From assembly GCA_900110015.1 (NCBI GenBank), contig FOCD01000005.1:62001-126000 (forward strand): a stretch of DNA of 64,000 nt, written 5' to 3'. Source of the DNA: Terribacillus saccharophilus (GTDB lineage: Bacteria > Bacillota > Bacilli > Bacillales > Amphibacillaceae). The position numbers and the translations under genes were made by a program. Every line of letters begins with the position of its first letter. The first letter of the stretch is position 1. A model generated the notes under the pieces. That model was not told the DNA's origin. It did no database searches and was given only the letters and a program-made list of their open reading frames with translations. Below are positions 18,774-27,303 of this stretch, piece by piece.

Positions 18774-19570
18774 TATTGGCTGGCGCGCATTGCTTCTAAT
18801 GCTTGTTGAACATTTGCGTAGAAAGAAATTTGCTTTTTACGGAAATCTGCCAGCTTCACACTTGCTTTTGCAGTTCTCGGTTCAATTCCTGTAACGATGA
18901 GTCGAGCTCCCATCAATTGCAGCAATTGGTGAAGTCGCAGAATTCCTTTATGCACGTCTTCATTTAACTCTTGAACACCTTGCAGATCCATAATGAACGT
19001 TTCCTCATCATGATCATGAACATGGACTGAAATACGTTGGTATATCTCTTCCCAGCGTTCCGCATTGATATTTCCGACAAGAGGGAGTATGCAAACCTTC
19101 TCGGAAATTGGAACAAATGGAGTCGACAGCAAGGAAGCCTCCTGTTTATAGTCATCTGCCCTAATTTCTTGGTTTTTGCGATTAGAGATATCTTGTTGGA
19201 CACCAACAAAATATAATTTGTCTTCGCTTGGAACATATATAGGATACATGGAAAGCTCATTCCAGAAAGGCTTTCCATCTCTTCGATAATTCAGCAATTC
19301 AACGATAACAGATTGTTCTTCCTCTATCGCCTTACGAACTCTGGCAACTTCTTGTCTAGAAGTTTTTTCTCCTTGTAGGAACCGGCAGTTCTGGCCAATG
19401 ATCTCTTTTGTCGTATAGCCTGTAACCTTCTCGAATGCTTTATTAGTATAGATGATCGGATTATCCGGCAGAGATGGGTCAGTAATGACAACGCCGGCAC
19501 CTACATAATCGATGACTTGACGAAAGAAGGCATCGTTTATTTTGGTGGAATAGTGGATTTCTTTTTCCAT
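18773..19570 (-). CDS. ytvA: Blue-light photoreceptor, LOV-STAS (YtvA family)
   Basis: 265 residues (B. subtilis YtvA 261). The N-terminal LOV domain has the flavin-binding motif GQNCRFLQG with C61, the cysteine that forms the photo-adduct with FMN, plus NYRRDGKPFWNELSMYPI. A linker helix leads to a C-terminal STAS domain (about 150-260) of the RsbR type. In B. subtilis YtvA joins the stressosome and activates sigma-B under blue light. Stands alone here, convergent with yhgD. Confidence 0.93.
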   Translation of the reverse strand: MEKEIHYSTKINDAFFRQVIDYVGAGVVITDPSLPDNPIIYTNKAFEKVTGYTTKEIIGQNCRFLQGEKTSRQEVARVRKAIEEEQSVIVELLNYRRDGKPFWNELSMYPIYVPSEDKLYFVGVQQDISNRKNQEIRADDYKQEASLLSTPFVPISEKVCILPLVGNINAERWEEIYQRISVHVHDHDEETFIMDLQGVQELNEDVHKGILRLHQLLQLMGARLIVTGIEPRTAKASVKLADFRKKQISFYANVQQALEAMRASQ

Positions 19571-19691
19571 GATATCCTTTCCTTCCTGAATAAGTTTGTA
19601 TTCTTATAGATTCCTTATTTCATGCATTCTAAACACCATAATTCTCGGCAGCAGGAAGACTCATAGCTAGTTACGTACATCATATAAAAAC

Positions 19692-19719
19692 TTGTAGGGC
19701 CGTACAACAATTATATATA
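19692..19719 (+). promoter_or_regulatory. manA promoter with overlapping inverted repeat
   Basis: TTGTAG (19692-19697), 16-base spacer, TATATA (19714-19719). The -35 forms half of an inverted repeat TTGTA-N6-TACAA (19692-19707), a possible operator. The remaining bases of the 200-base gap show no ORF. Confidence 0.5.
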
Positions 19720-19786
19720 GTCGGTGAAGGGAACTATTGGTAAAATAATGGAGAGAAGATAGTGTCTAAAAGTGAGGAGATTCTTT

Positions 19787-20740
19787 ATGTATAAACAAGA
19801 GCCCATCTTTCTGGAGCCTGCTTTGCAAGAGCGGATCTGGGGAGGTACTAAGCTTGCTGATGTATTCGGTTATCATTTGCCTTCCAATCAAACTGGCGAA
19901 GCGTGGGTAATTTCTGCTCATCCAAACGGACCGAGCAAGATACGGAATGGTGCATTAGCTGGGAAGACATTATTAGATGCATGGCAAAACCATCGTGAAT
20001 TATTCGGGGAACATGAGAATGAAGATTATCCATTGCTTGTGAAACTCCTCGATGCTAAAACAGACTTATCTGTACAAGTGCACCCTGCTGATGATTACGC
20101 GCAGGAAGCAGAGAACGAACCATATGGAAAGACGGAATGCTGGTATGTAGTCGATGCAGAGCCAGGGGCAGAAATTGTTTTCGGTCACCATGCCCAAACG
20201 AAAGAGCAGCTGGAACAGATGATTGATCAGGGAGAATGGGATCAGCTGCTGCGAAGGATTCCAGTGAAGAAAGGTGATTTCGTTTATGTTCCAAGTGGTG
20301 CAATTCACGCTATTGGAGCAGGAATCGTCATTTTGGAAACACAGCAAAGCTCAGACATTACGTATCGTGTGTATGACTACGGCCGGAAAGATGATCAAGG
20401 AAATGATCGGGAGCTGCATCTGGACTCCGCCAAAGCTGTATCAACTGTTCCGCATGCAGCAACTGAAACAAGAAAAGCACCTGTGACGAATGGTGCACTA
20501 ACAGAGCAGCAGCTCGTAATAAATGAGTATTTTACAGTCTATCATTGGCAGCTATCTGGTCAGACTGAGCTGAAAGCTCCAGAGTCGTTTCTGCAAGTGA
20601 GCATTATTGAGGGAAACGGAGAAATTATATTGGATGGTAAATCCTATCAATTGAATAAAGGAGATCATTTCGTACTGCCAGTTCACATCAACAATTATAC
20701 GTTGAACGGACAGCTCGAAGCGATTGTTTCTCATGTGTAA
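19787..20740 (+). CDS. manA: Mannose-6-phosphate isomerase, class I
   Basis: 317 residues, type I phosphomannose isomerase (cupin fold, zinc-dependent), interconverting mannose-6-P and fructose-6-P. Zinc and substrate motifs are visible: VQVHPADDYAQE (near 95), PYGKTECWYV, and the cupin segment PSGAIHAIGAGIVILE. Length fits B. subtilis ManA (315). Start ATG 19787 has GTGAGGAG eight bases upstream; a GTG at 19772 lies in that site and is discarded. No PTS gene is adjacent, so mannose uptake must be encoded elsewhere. Confidence 0.93.
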   Translation: MYKQEPIFLEPALQERIWGGTKLADVFGYHLPSNQTGEAWVISAHPNGPSKIRNGALAGKTLLDAWQNHRELFGEHENEDYPLLVKLLDAKTDLSVQVHPADDYAQEAENEPYGKTECWYVVDAEPGAEIVFGHHAQTKEQLEQMIDQGEWDQLLRRIPVKKGDFVYVPSGAIHAIGAGIVILETQQSSDITYRVYDYGRKDDQGNDRELHLDSAKAVSTVPHAATETRKAPVTNGALTEQQLVINEYFTVYHWQLSGQTELKAPESFLQVSIIEGNGEIILDGKSYQLNKGDHFVLPVHINNYTLNGQLEAIVSHV

Positions 20741-20767
20741 GAGCAAGTGATAACTTGCTCTTTTTTT
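20741..20767 (+). terminator. manA terminator
   Basis: GAGCAAGT-GATA-ACTTGCTC hairpin with seven T residues, directly after the stop codon. Confidence 0.93.
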
Positions 20768-20875
20768 CGACAGCATTCGTCTATTTCCTGGGAAATAGTT
20801 GGGTTATTTCTGCAAAGTTTTTCCTTCCCTATGCTATAATTGGGACACAGTTTAAAAAGACAGGAAAGGTGAACT

Positions 20876-22900
20876 ATGAAACGATTAGCAGCAGTGTTGT
20901 TTGGGCTTAGTATGATGTTCCTGCTTTCTGCTTGTTCGGATGATCAGACAGCAAAGGATGGTCTGGATCAGTTTGTCGACAATTGGAACGCGCAGGATTT
21001 CGATAAAATGTACGAGCAGCTGACAGAAGAGTCGCAGAAGGAGATATCTAAGGAAAATTTCGTTAAACGCTATACAGATATCTATGATCAATCTGGCGTG
21101 TCCGATTTAAAAGTCACTGCTGGTGATGTTTCCGAGGATGAAGAGAAGTCAGATTCGGATACGCAGCAGCTGCCTTTATCAGTAGCTATGCAGACAGTTG
21201 CTGGAGAAGTTAACTTTGACAAAGACGCAGAGCTTGTCAAAGTAGATGGAGAAGACGGCGCAACATGGAAAGTGAATTGGGATCCTTCCTACATCTTTGC
21301 ACAGCTTAATGACAACGAAAGTGTCCGTATCACTTCTGTCGAACCAGAACGCGGCCGGATTTTGGATACAAATGGAGAGGAGCTTGCATTCAATGCAACT
21401 GTTCCTTCTATCGGCATCATTCCTGGTCAGCTGGAAGGTGAAGGTATGACACGGGACGAGACGCTGGATCAAGTGGCTGAACTTCTTGATATGGATCGAG
21501 AAAATATTGACAGCTTGCTGGAACAGAGTTGGGTGACGGATGAAGTAGATGTTCCAATCAAAACATTGCGCCCAGATCAGCGTGATTTAGCTGCGGAAGT
21601 AACAGCACTACCAGGTGTGCAAAATACTGATACTACTTCAAGGTATTATCCATATGGAGAAGCAGCAGCACATTTGACCGGGTATGTGAAGAAAGTAGAT
21701 GCAGAATTCCTTGAGAAGGATGACAATGCTTCCAATTATGATGCTAATTCCTCTGTTGGCTCAACAGGCTTGGAATCAGTCTATGAGGAAAAGCTTCGCG
21801 GTACATTAGGATGGAAAATCTACACAGTTTCAGAAGACAGCGATGAGCAAGAAGTAATTGCTGAGACAGATGTAAAAAATGGTGAAGATGTCGAGTTAAC
21901 AATTGATATCAATACGCAAGAGAAGATTTATGATCAGCTGAAGGATGACAGCGGTGCTTCTGTTGCCTTGGATCCGAAAACCGGAGCTACTTTGGCATTG
22001 GTGAGTGCGCCATCTTATGATCCGAATAATTTCATTTTTGGCTGGGATGATGAAGAATACGAGAAGTTGTCCAATGATGAAAACAGTCCGTTTTCAGCGA
22101 AATTCAATAAAGCTTATGCGCCAGGTTCCACGATCAAGCCGCTTACAGCAGCTATTGGATTGGAAAATGGAGTCATTACGCCGGATGAGAAGAAGCATAT
22201 CGAAGGGCTTAAGTGGGACAATGACGGCAAGTTCGGTAATTACAGTGTGACACGTGTTTCTGAGAGCTTATCGGATGTGGATCTCGAGGATGCACTCATT
22301 ACATCTGATAATATCTACTTTGCGATGACAGCAGTAGATACAGGAGCAGAAAACTTTGAAAAAGGCTTGAAGTCTTTCGGTTTTGATGAGGAATTGGATT
22401 ATGCATTCCCGACAGCAACATCATCAATCTCCAATGAAGGTCTTGATAACGAGACACTTCTTGCGGATTCTGGTTATGGCCAAGGGCAAGTGCTTATGTC
22501 TCCGCTTCATTTAGCAGCATCGTATACACCGTTCATCAATGATGGTAACTTAATCAAGCCAACATTGCTGAAGTCAGAAGCAGAGGAAGCTGTCGTATGG
22601 CATGAAGGTGTGCTTCCGAAAGATGGAGCAGATGCTATCACCGAAGGTCTGCGTGGTGTTGTAGAAGACGAACGCGGCTCAGCGCATAACCCTGTAGTCG
22701 ATGGTCTGACTCTTGCAGGTAAAACTGGTACTGCAGAATTGAAGCAAAGCCAGGATGATAAGAACGGTACAGAAAATGGCTGGTTCGTTGCTTATGATTA
22801 CGATAAGCAGGACATGCTGATCAGCATGATGGTAGAGGGTGTCCAAGATAAAGGCGGTAGCCATTATACTGTCGAAAAAGTGAAGAACGTTTTCAAATAA
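20876..22900 (+). CDS. pbpC: Class B penicillin-binding protein, PbpC/PBP3 type
   Basis: 674 residues (B. subtilis PbpC 668). Lipoprotein-like N-terminus with lipobox LSAC (C20), an NTF2-like MecA_N domain (about 25-140), the dimerisation domain (about 155-310), and the transpeptidase domain with S418xxK421 (PGSTIK), S477DN479 and K616TG618. It cross-links peptidoglycan; relatives with this N-domain have low beta-lactam affinity (PBP3, PBP2a-like). The ATG has AGGAAAGGTGAACT upstream. Monocistronic between two terminators. Confidence 0.94.
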   Translation: MKRLAAVLFGLSMMFLLSACSDDQTAKDGLDQFVDNWNAQDFDKMYEQLTEESQKEISKENFVKRYTDIYDQSGVSDLKVTAGDVSEDEEKSDSDTQQLPLSVAMQTVAGEVNFDKDAELVKVDGEDGATWKVNWDPSYIFAQLNDNESVRITSVEPERGRILDTNGEELAFNATVPSIGIIPGQLEGEGMTRDETLDQVAELLDMDRENIDSLLEQSWVTDEVDVPIKTLRPDQRDLAAEVTALPGVQNTDTTSRYYPYGEAAAHLTGYVKKVDAEFLEKDDNASNYDANSSVGSTGLESVYEEKLRGTLGWKIYTVSEDSDEQEVIAETDVKNGEDVELTIDINTQEKIYDQLKDDSGASVALDPKTGATLALVSAPSYDPNNFIFGWDDEEYEKLSNDENSPFSAKFNKAYAPGSTIKPLTAAIGLENGVITPDEKKHIEGLKWDNDGKFGNYSVTRVSESLSDVDLEDALITSDNIYFAMTAVDTGAENFEKGLKSFGFDEELDYAFPTATSSISNEGLDNETLLADSGYGQGQVLMSPLHLAASYTPFINDGNLIKPTLLKSEAEEAVVWHEGVLPKDGADAITEGLRGVVEDERGSAHNPVVDGLTLAGKTGTAELKQSQDDKNGTENGWFVAYDYDKQDMLISMMVEGVQDKGGSHYTVEKVKNVFK

Positions 22901-22902
22901 GG

Positions 22903-22930
22903 AAAAGCGTGCGGGTTCCGCGCGCTTTTT
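22903..22930 (+). terminator. pbpC terminator
   Basis: AAAAGCGTGCGG / CCGCGCGCTTTT hairpin with one G-T pair, a 3-base loop and TTTTT, right after the stop. Confidence 0.9.
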
Positions 22931-23005
22931 CTATATCAAAAAAATAAGCTATAATAGCATGTTGGAAGGGAATATAAATGATAAATAAAGGAAGGGGTTG
23001 AAGGG

Positions 23006-23275
23006 ATGGAGAAAAAACGCTATTCACCATCAGGCACGCTGGCACTTGGTATTCTGTCGATTACACTTCCGGTGATCGGAATCATAACAGGTATTCTTGC
23101 ACTTATATTTGCAAATAAAAGTATCAAGACAACAGAAGACACAGAAGCTGCAAAGGCATTGTATTTGGCAGGAAGAGTATGCGGAATCATTGGTTTATGC
23201 TATCAGGCATTTATCATCATCTATTTCATTTTCATAATCACTATGATCTTGGCAATGCCAGGGTATTATTATTAA
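23006..23275 (+). CDS. DUF4190-type small membrane protein
   Basis: 89 residues with two long hydrophobic segments (about 10-36 and 50-85) joined by a polar loop (NKSIKTTEDTEAAK). The first half, with ALGILSITLPVIGIITGILALIFA, is typical of DUF4190 proteins, small predicted membrane proteins of unknown role. Ribosome binding site AAGGAAGGGGTTGAAGGG upstream; a TATAAT lies about 55 bases before the start. Function unknown. Confidence 0.75.
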   Translation: MEKKRYSPSGTLALGILSITLPVIGIITGILALIFANKSIKTTEDTEAAKALYLAGRVCGIIGLCYQAFIIIYFIFIITMILAMPGYYY

Positions 23276-23276
23276 A

Positions 23277-23307
23277 AAACAGCCTCGGACTCAGTCCGGG
23301 GCTGTTT
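23277..23307. terminator. Bidirectional terminator between the DUF4190 gene and lysP
   Basis: AAACAGCC-TCGGAC / GTCCGG-GGCTGTTT long hairpin with a TCA loop. The lysP stop codon lies inside its right arm. Confidence 0.88.
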
Positions 23308-24757
23308 CGTGTTCAGGAGTAGTCAAATCGACATCCTCCAGTTTATGCATCTTGGTTTTATATTTCACTTTATAGATAAGCCAGCATAGCAGGAATATCG
23401 GGATGCCGATATAAGAAGCGATGAATCCACCAAGATCGAAGCCGTCTTCGGAAAAGGCAGATACGCTTTGTCCGACTACAACAATGATACTCAATGTAAG
23501 TGCGAATATTGGTGCAAATGGATAGAACTTCGCTGTATATGGCAAGTCCTTGATATCATAGCCTTGTGCTACATACGCTTTACGGAAGCGATAATGACTG
23601 ATTGCAATCCCGATCCAAATAATGAAACCGGTCATACCAGCTACATTCAATAGCCATGTATAAACGACTCCGTTACCGAAGAAGGAAGTAAGGAATGCCG
23701 CACATCCTACAACTGCGGTACCTATCAAGGCATTTACAGGAACGCCGTTTTTGTTCAATTTTCCAAGGAAACGCGGAGCTTTGCCTTCTTTGGCAAGGTT
23801 CCAAAGCATACGAGTGCTCGCATACATACCGGAGTTTCCAGCAGATAAGACAGCTGTCAGGATGACAGCATTCATAACGGACGCAGCAAAAGCGATACCA
23901 GCTTTCTCAAAGACGAGTGTGAACGGGCTCAGCTGTACGTCTTCACTTGCCAAGCTCTCTGTTGTATACGGAATGAGCATCCCGATAACGAAGATAGCCA
24001 GAATATAGAACAACAGGATACGCCAGAAAACAGATCGAATCGCTTTTGGAATGGATTCTCTCGGATTATCAGCTTCTCCAGCGGCGGCACCAAGCAATTC
24101 TGTACCTTGGAAGGAAAAGCCTGCAGCCATGAATACACCAATTAAAGCAAGAAATCCGCCATTGAATGGAGCATCACCTGTCGTGAAGTTCGAGAATCCC
24201 GGAGATTCCCCGCCCAAAATACCGATAATCATTAGTAAACCAACGATGATAAAGATGATTACGGTAATTACTTTAATCAATGCAAACCAGTATTCAGATT
24301 CCCCAAAGCCTTTAACTGAAATATAATTCAAAAGAAACATGATGACTAGACTGATTGCACTCCATATCCAAGATGGGGAATTCGGGAACCAAAAATCCAT
24401 GATCAGTGTCACGGCAACTAGTTCTGCTGCGATAGTTGATGCCCAGCTGAACCAATAGTTCCATCCTAGTGCAAAGCCAAGTGATTCATCAACAAACTTG
24501 GTCGCATATGTGCTGAAGCTGCCGGAAACAGGCATAAAGGCAGCCATTTCTGCAAGGCTGGTCATTAGGAAGAAGACCATACAGCCGATGAGGGCGTATG
24601 CCAGCAGTGCACCGCCAGGACCAGCTTCACTAATTGCGCCGCCACTGGCAAGGAACAGGCCGGTACCGATTGTACCTCCAAGGGAGATCATCCCTAAATG
24701 ACGGGCTTTTAGCTTTCTTTGCAGGCGGGGCTCTGTGTTGTTATGTTTGTTGCTCAC
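23291..24757 (-). CDS. lysP: Lysine-specific permease LysP
   Basis: 488 residues, twelve membrane helices, APC superfamily (AAT group). It follows E. coli LysP (489) closely throughout: KARHLGMISLGGTIGTGLFLASGG, MPVSGSFSTYATKFVDE, FALGWNYWFSWA, GFSFQGTELLGAAAGE and SAGNSGMYASTRML-like segments. It imports lysine with protons. The start chosen is GTG 24757, six bases after GAGGTG; an ORF extension back to 24892 is read through the leader terminator and is not credible. A long structured leader lies upstream. Confidence 0.92.
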   Translation of the reverse strand: MSNKHNNTEPRLQRKLKARHLGMISLGGTIGTGLFLASGGAISEAGPGGALLAYALIGCMVFFLMTSLAEMAAFMPVSGSFSTYATKFVDESLGFALGWNYWFSWASTIAAELVAVTLIMDFWFPNSPSWIWSAISLVIMFLLNYISVKGFGESEYWFALIKVITVIIFIIVGLLMIIGILGGESPGFSNFTTGDAPFNGGFLALIGVFMAAGFSFQGTELLGAAAGEADNPRESIPKAIRSVFWRILLFYILAIFVIGMLIPYTTESLASEDVQLSPFTLVFEKAGIAFAASVMNAVILTAVLSAGNSGMYASTRMLWNLAKEGKAPRFLGKLNKNGVPVNALIGTAVVGCAAFLTSFFGNGVVYTWLLNVAGMTGFIIWIGIAISHYRFRKAYVAQGYDIKDLPYTAKFYPFAPIFALTLSIIVVVGQSVSAFSEDGFDLGGFIASYIGIPIFLLCWLIYKVKYKTKMHKLEDVDLTTPEHETAPD

Positions 24758-25057
24758 TTCTTTCACCTCGTCTATAGTATGGCATGTTGTTCTGGACTTA
24801 CTAAAAAAAGCCGTATCAGATAGAATTGCTCTATCTGAACGGCTTATTATAAACAACAGCATCATTCTAAAATAATTAAGATAGCGCAGCACGTGTATGT
24901 TAGCTCACGTGATCGTTCTGAACCTATTCGGGTCAGATGCAGCTTTTGTACAAGCTGCGTACTATTCTCATTGATTAATGAGTGCCTATGCAAATCAATG
25001 AGTTCTTATGCAATTGAAAACCTTCCTAACTTTACTATACAAGGGGGCAGATTTCAA
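24758..25057 (-). promoter_or_regulatory. lysP promoter and structured leader with terminator
   Basis: Promoter TTGAAA (25052-25057), 17-base spacer, TAAAGT (25029-25034), both on the minus strand. The leader of about 265 bases holds, in transcription order: a 10-bp stem (25002-24993 with 24976-24967), a 7-bp stem (24958-24952 with 24945-24939), a 7-bp stem with one bulge (24937-24931 with 24924-24917), a CACGTG/CACGTG stem (24911-24890), and a long intrinsic terminator (24845-24808). CTATCT within 24887-24878 can pair with the terminator's left arm. It matches neither the lysine riboswitch nor a T-box as I know them. It should control lysP by attenuation. Confidence 0.6.
24808..24845 (-). 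terminator. Intrinsic terminator in the lysP leader
   Basis: AAGCCGT and CAGATAGA pair with TCTATCTG and ACGGCTT around a GCAAT loop; TTTTTTT follows on the minus strand, 50 bases before the lysP GTG. Confidence 0.88.
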
Positions 25058-25074
25058 CTGTATTCTAGAATGGA

Positions 25075-26496
25075 TTAATTTGGAGCTTTACGGTGCTGTG
25101 TAGCGCACTCGTAGCTGTAGCCGATTTCTATTAAGGTAGATTCCTCAAAAGCACCAGCCGTAAACGTGATTCCGAATGGTTCACCAGCTTCCGTGTAGCC
25201 TGCAGGTACTGTGATGGAAGGATAGCCTGCTTTAGCAGCAATATCGCATCCATAATAGCTAGGGAAGATGATCGCATCGAGTTCTGCATCTATCATGACT
25301 TGATCAAGACCTTCTGTACGGGATTCCCGTATGTCAGCTAACCGGTCCTGCAGATAATCTGTCTGTTTTAATGTCCCATCTGTCTTCTCTGCTGCTTCAA
25401 GAATATCTTGACCGTGCAAAAGAGCAGTGTCGGTGTTGATACGGTTCCAATCAATCACTTCTTTTAATGTATGAGCGGGCAGATGCGCAGCGACTGTGCG
25501 TAAGTATCGATTCACACCATGCTTGAATTCATGGTAAAGCACACTGGATTCTCTCGTAATCTCCGGGACTTTTACTTCGATAAGTTCTGCACCTTGCTCA
25601 CGCAATGCAGTAAAAGCTTTCTCCATTAGTTCGCGTTTTTCAGGGGCAAGGTTATTCAATGTTTGTGCATCTATACCAAGACGTTTTCCGTTCAGTCCAT
25701 CCTTTTCAAGAAATTCCGTATAATCCGGAAGAGGTGGAGCGGAAAGGGTGGCTGGATCTGCTTCATCACGGCCGGCCACAACTTGCAACAGGGTAGCTGC
25801 ATCTTGGACAGTCCTTGTCATTGGTCCAGCAGTATCCTGACTATGGGCGATCGGAATGATTCCATTGCGGGAGAGCAGTCCGACTGTAGGCTTAATTCCA
25901 ACAAGCGAATTGTTGCTTGACGGACTGAGAATCGAGCCGCTTGTTTCTGTTCCGATGCCGACCACAGCTAAGTTATTAGCGATAGCTGCACCAGTGCCGG
26001 AACTGGAACCACCGACATCAAAGCTGCCATATGGGTTTCGTACTTGGCCTCCGCGGCCGCTGAAACCATTCGGCATCGGCTCTGACATAAAGTTGGCCCA
26101 TTCTGTCATATTGACCTTACCTAAAATGATGGCACCTGCTTCCCGCAGCTTTCTTACGATGAAGGCATCCTGTTTAGCAAAATTATCAGCAAGAACGATT
26201 GTGCCTGCACTTGTATGCATACCATCTGCAGTATCTATATTGTCTTTGATCAAAATAGGAATACCATGAAGCGGCCCGCGCAGTTTTTCTTCTCTTCTTT
26301 CCTTATCCATCTGTTCGGCTATAAATAAGGCATCCGGATTGATTTCCAGTACACTATTTGTCCCGTCATCATTGGAATCAGCTACGCTAATGCGCTCTAG
26401 ATAAGTTTGAACTAACTCAACCGATGTTGTGTTTTCAGATGCTAATTCAGCTTGTAAGGATGTAATGGTCATTTCTTTAATTGTAAAAATATTCAT
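25075..26496 (-). CDS. Amidase-signature family hydrolase
   Basis: 473 residues with the Ser-cisSer-Lys amidase triad visible: K84 in ILIKDNID, the glycine/serine loop GGSSSGTGAA (162-170) providing the cis-serine, and nucleophile S188 in GTETSGSI. It resembles the amidase/GatA family but lacks a gatC/gatB context, so it is a stand-alone amidase of unknown substrate. ATG follows AGGGGAGAATCCAGTCT. The stop lies only about 20 bases from the lysP promoter, so read-through into the lysP leader is possible and would meet its terminator. Confidence 0.9.
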   Translation of the reverse strand: MNIFTIKEMTITSLQAELASENTTSVELVQTYLERISVADSNDDGTNSVLEINPDALFIAEQMDKERREEKLRGPLHGIPILIKDNIDTADGMHTSAGTIVLADNFAKQDAFIVRKLREAGAIILGKVNMTEWANFMSEPMPNGFSGRGGQVRNPYGSFDVGGSSSGTGAAIANNLAVVGIGTETSGSILSPSSNNSLVGIKPTVGLLSRNGIIPIAHSQDTAGPMTRTVQDAATLLQVVAGRDEADPATLSAPPLPDYTEFLEKDGLNGKRLGIDAQTLNNLAPEKRELMEKAFTALREQGAELIEVKVPEITRESSVLYHEFKHGVNRYLRTVAAHLPAHTLKEVIDWNRINTDTALLHGQDILEAAEKTDGTLKQTDYLQDRLADIRESRTEGLDQVMIDAELDAIIFPSYYGCDIAAKAGYPSITVPAGYTEAGEPFGITFTAGAFEESTLIEIGYSYECATQHRKAPN

Positions 26497-26651
26497 AGAC
26501 TGGATTCTCCCCTGTAAAATGTGTATGATTAGAAAATCTTCTGTATTTAGACAAGTCGGACTTATTAATTATACTAAATTTTCTTGCAATAAACTTCTAG
26601 GGGATCCCGACTTTTCATTTATACAGAAGCATCCAGAAAGGGGAAAAAGAT

Positions 26652-27269
26652 TTGGAAACAACAAAGACAGTCAAGGTGCTGACTGCTGATCCTAGTGCAT
26701 TAGGATTATTCGGCCTTGCAATGGTCACACTAGTAGCATCTTCGCAAAAACTTGGTTTAACCGAGGGACTTTCCATGATTCTACCATGGGCATTCTTCTT
26801 AGGAGGCATTGCACAGCTGATTGCTTCCGCACAGGACTTCAAACACAATAATATCTTTGGGGCAACAGCTTTTGGTGCTTTTGGTTTGTTCTGGTTCGGT
26901 GTCGGCATGAGCTGGCTCATCCAGCTTGGTGCTTTCGGGGAAAACCTACAAGCCGCTTCAGACAGCCGCCAATTAGGTGTAGCTTTTATTGGATATCTTA
27001 TATTCAGTCTCTTCATGACAGTTGGAGCTATGGGGACACATAAAGTATTATTCTTTATATTCGTAGCTATTGATTTTCTATTTATCGGTTTATCTTTAAG
27101 TTCATTTGATATAGCATATGAAATAACACATACGCTTGCAGGCGTTGCGGAATTAATTATTTCACTATTATCTTTCTATGGTTCTGCTGCTGCAGTGCTG
27201 AATGGTCATTATGGACAAACCGTCCTTCCGATCGGAAAAGCATTCGGAGTCTTCACAAAAAAAGACTAG
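26652..27269 (+). CDS. Acetate/succinate transporter of the GPR1/FUN34/YaaH (SatP) family
   Basis: 205 residues, six membrane helices. The family motif appears as DPSALGLFGLAM (normally NPAPLGL) at the N-terminus; the terminal GSAAAVLNGHYGQTVLPIG is also typical. Members move acetate and other small carboxylates. Translation begins at TTG 26652 (METTKTVKVLT) after AGAAAGGGGAAAAAGA; no in-frame ATG fits. The AAT permease gene follows after 34 bases and is probably co-transcribed. The 155-base divergent gap before it holds the promoters of this gene and of the amidase; I cannot assign them reliably. Confidence 0.85.
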   Translation: METTKTVKVLTADPSALGLFGLAMVTLVASSQKLGLTEGLSMILPWAFFLGGIAQLIASAQDFKHNNIFGATAFGAFGLFWFGVGMSWLIQLGAFGENLQAASDSRQLGVAFIGYLIFSLFMTVGAMGTHKVLFFIFVAIDFLFIGLSLSSFDIAYEITHTLAGVAELIISLLSFYGSAAAVLNGHYGQTVLPIGKAFGVFTKKD

Positions 27270-27303
27270 AACAAGGAAGAGATAGTTAGCAAGGGGCAAA
27301 GAC

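Noticed and set aside
24758-24892. N-terminal extension of LysP to 24892
   Set aside because: It would be translated from the terminator hairpin; GTG 24757 has a ribosome binding site and gives the usual LysP length.
24758-25034. Lysine riboswitch or T-box before lysP
   Set aside because: I could not find the L-box core or an AGGGTGGNACCGCG-like element; the leader is reported as unclassified instead.
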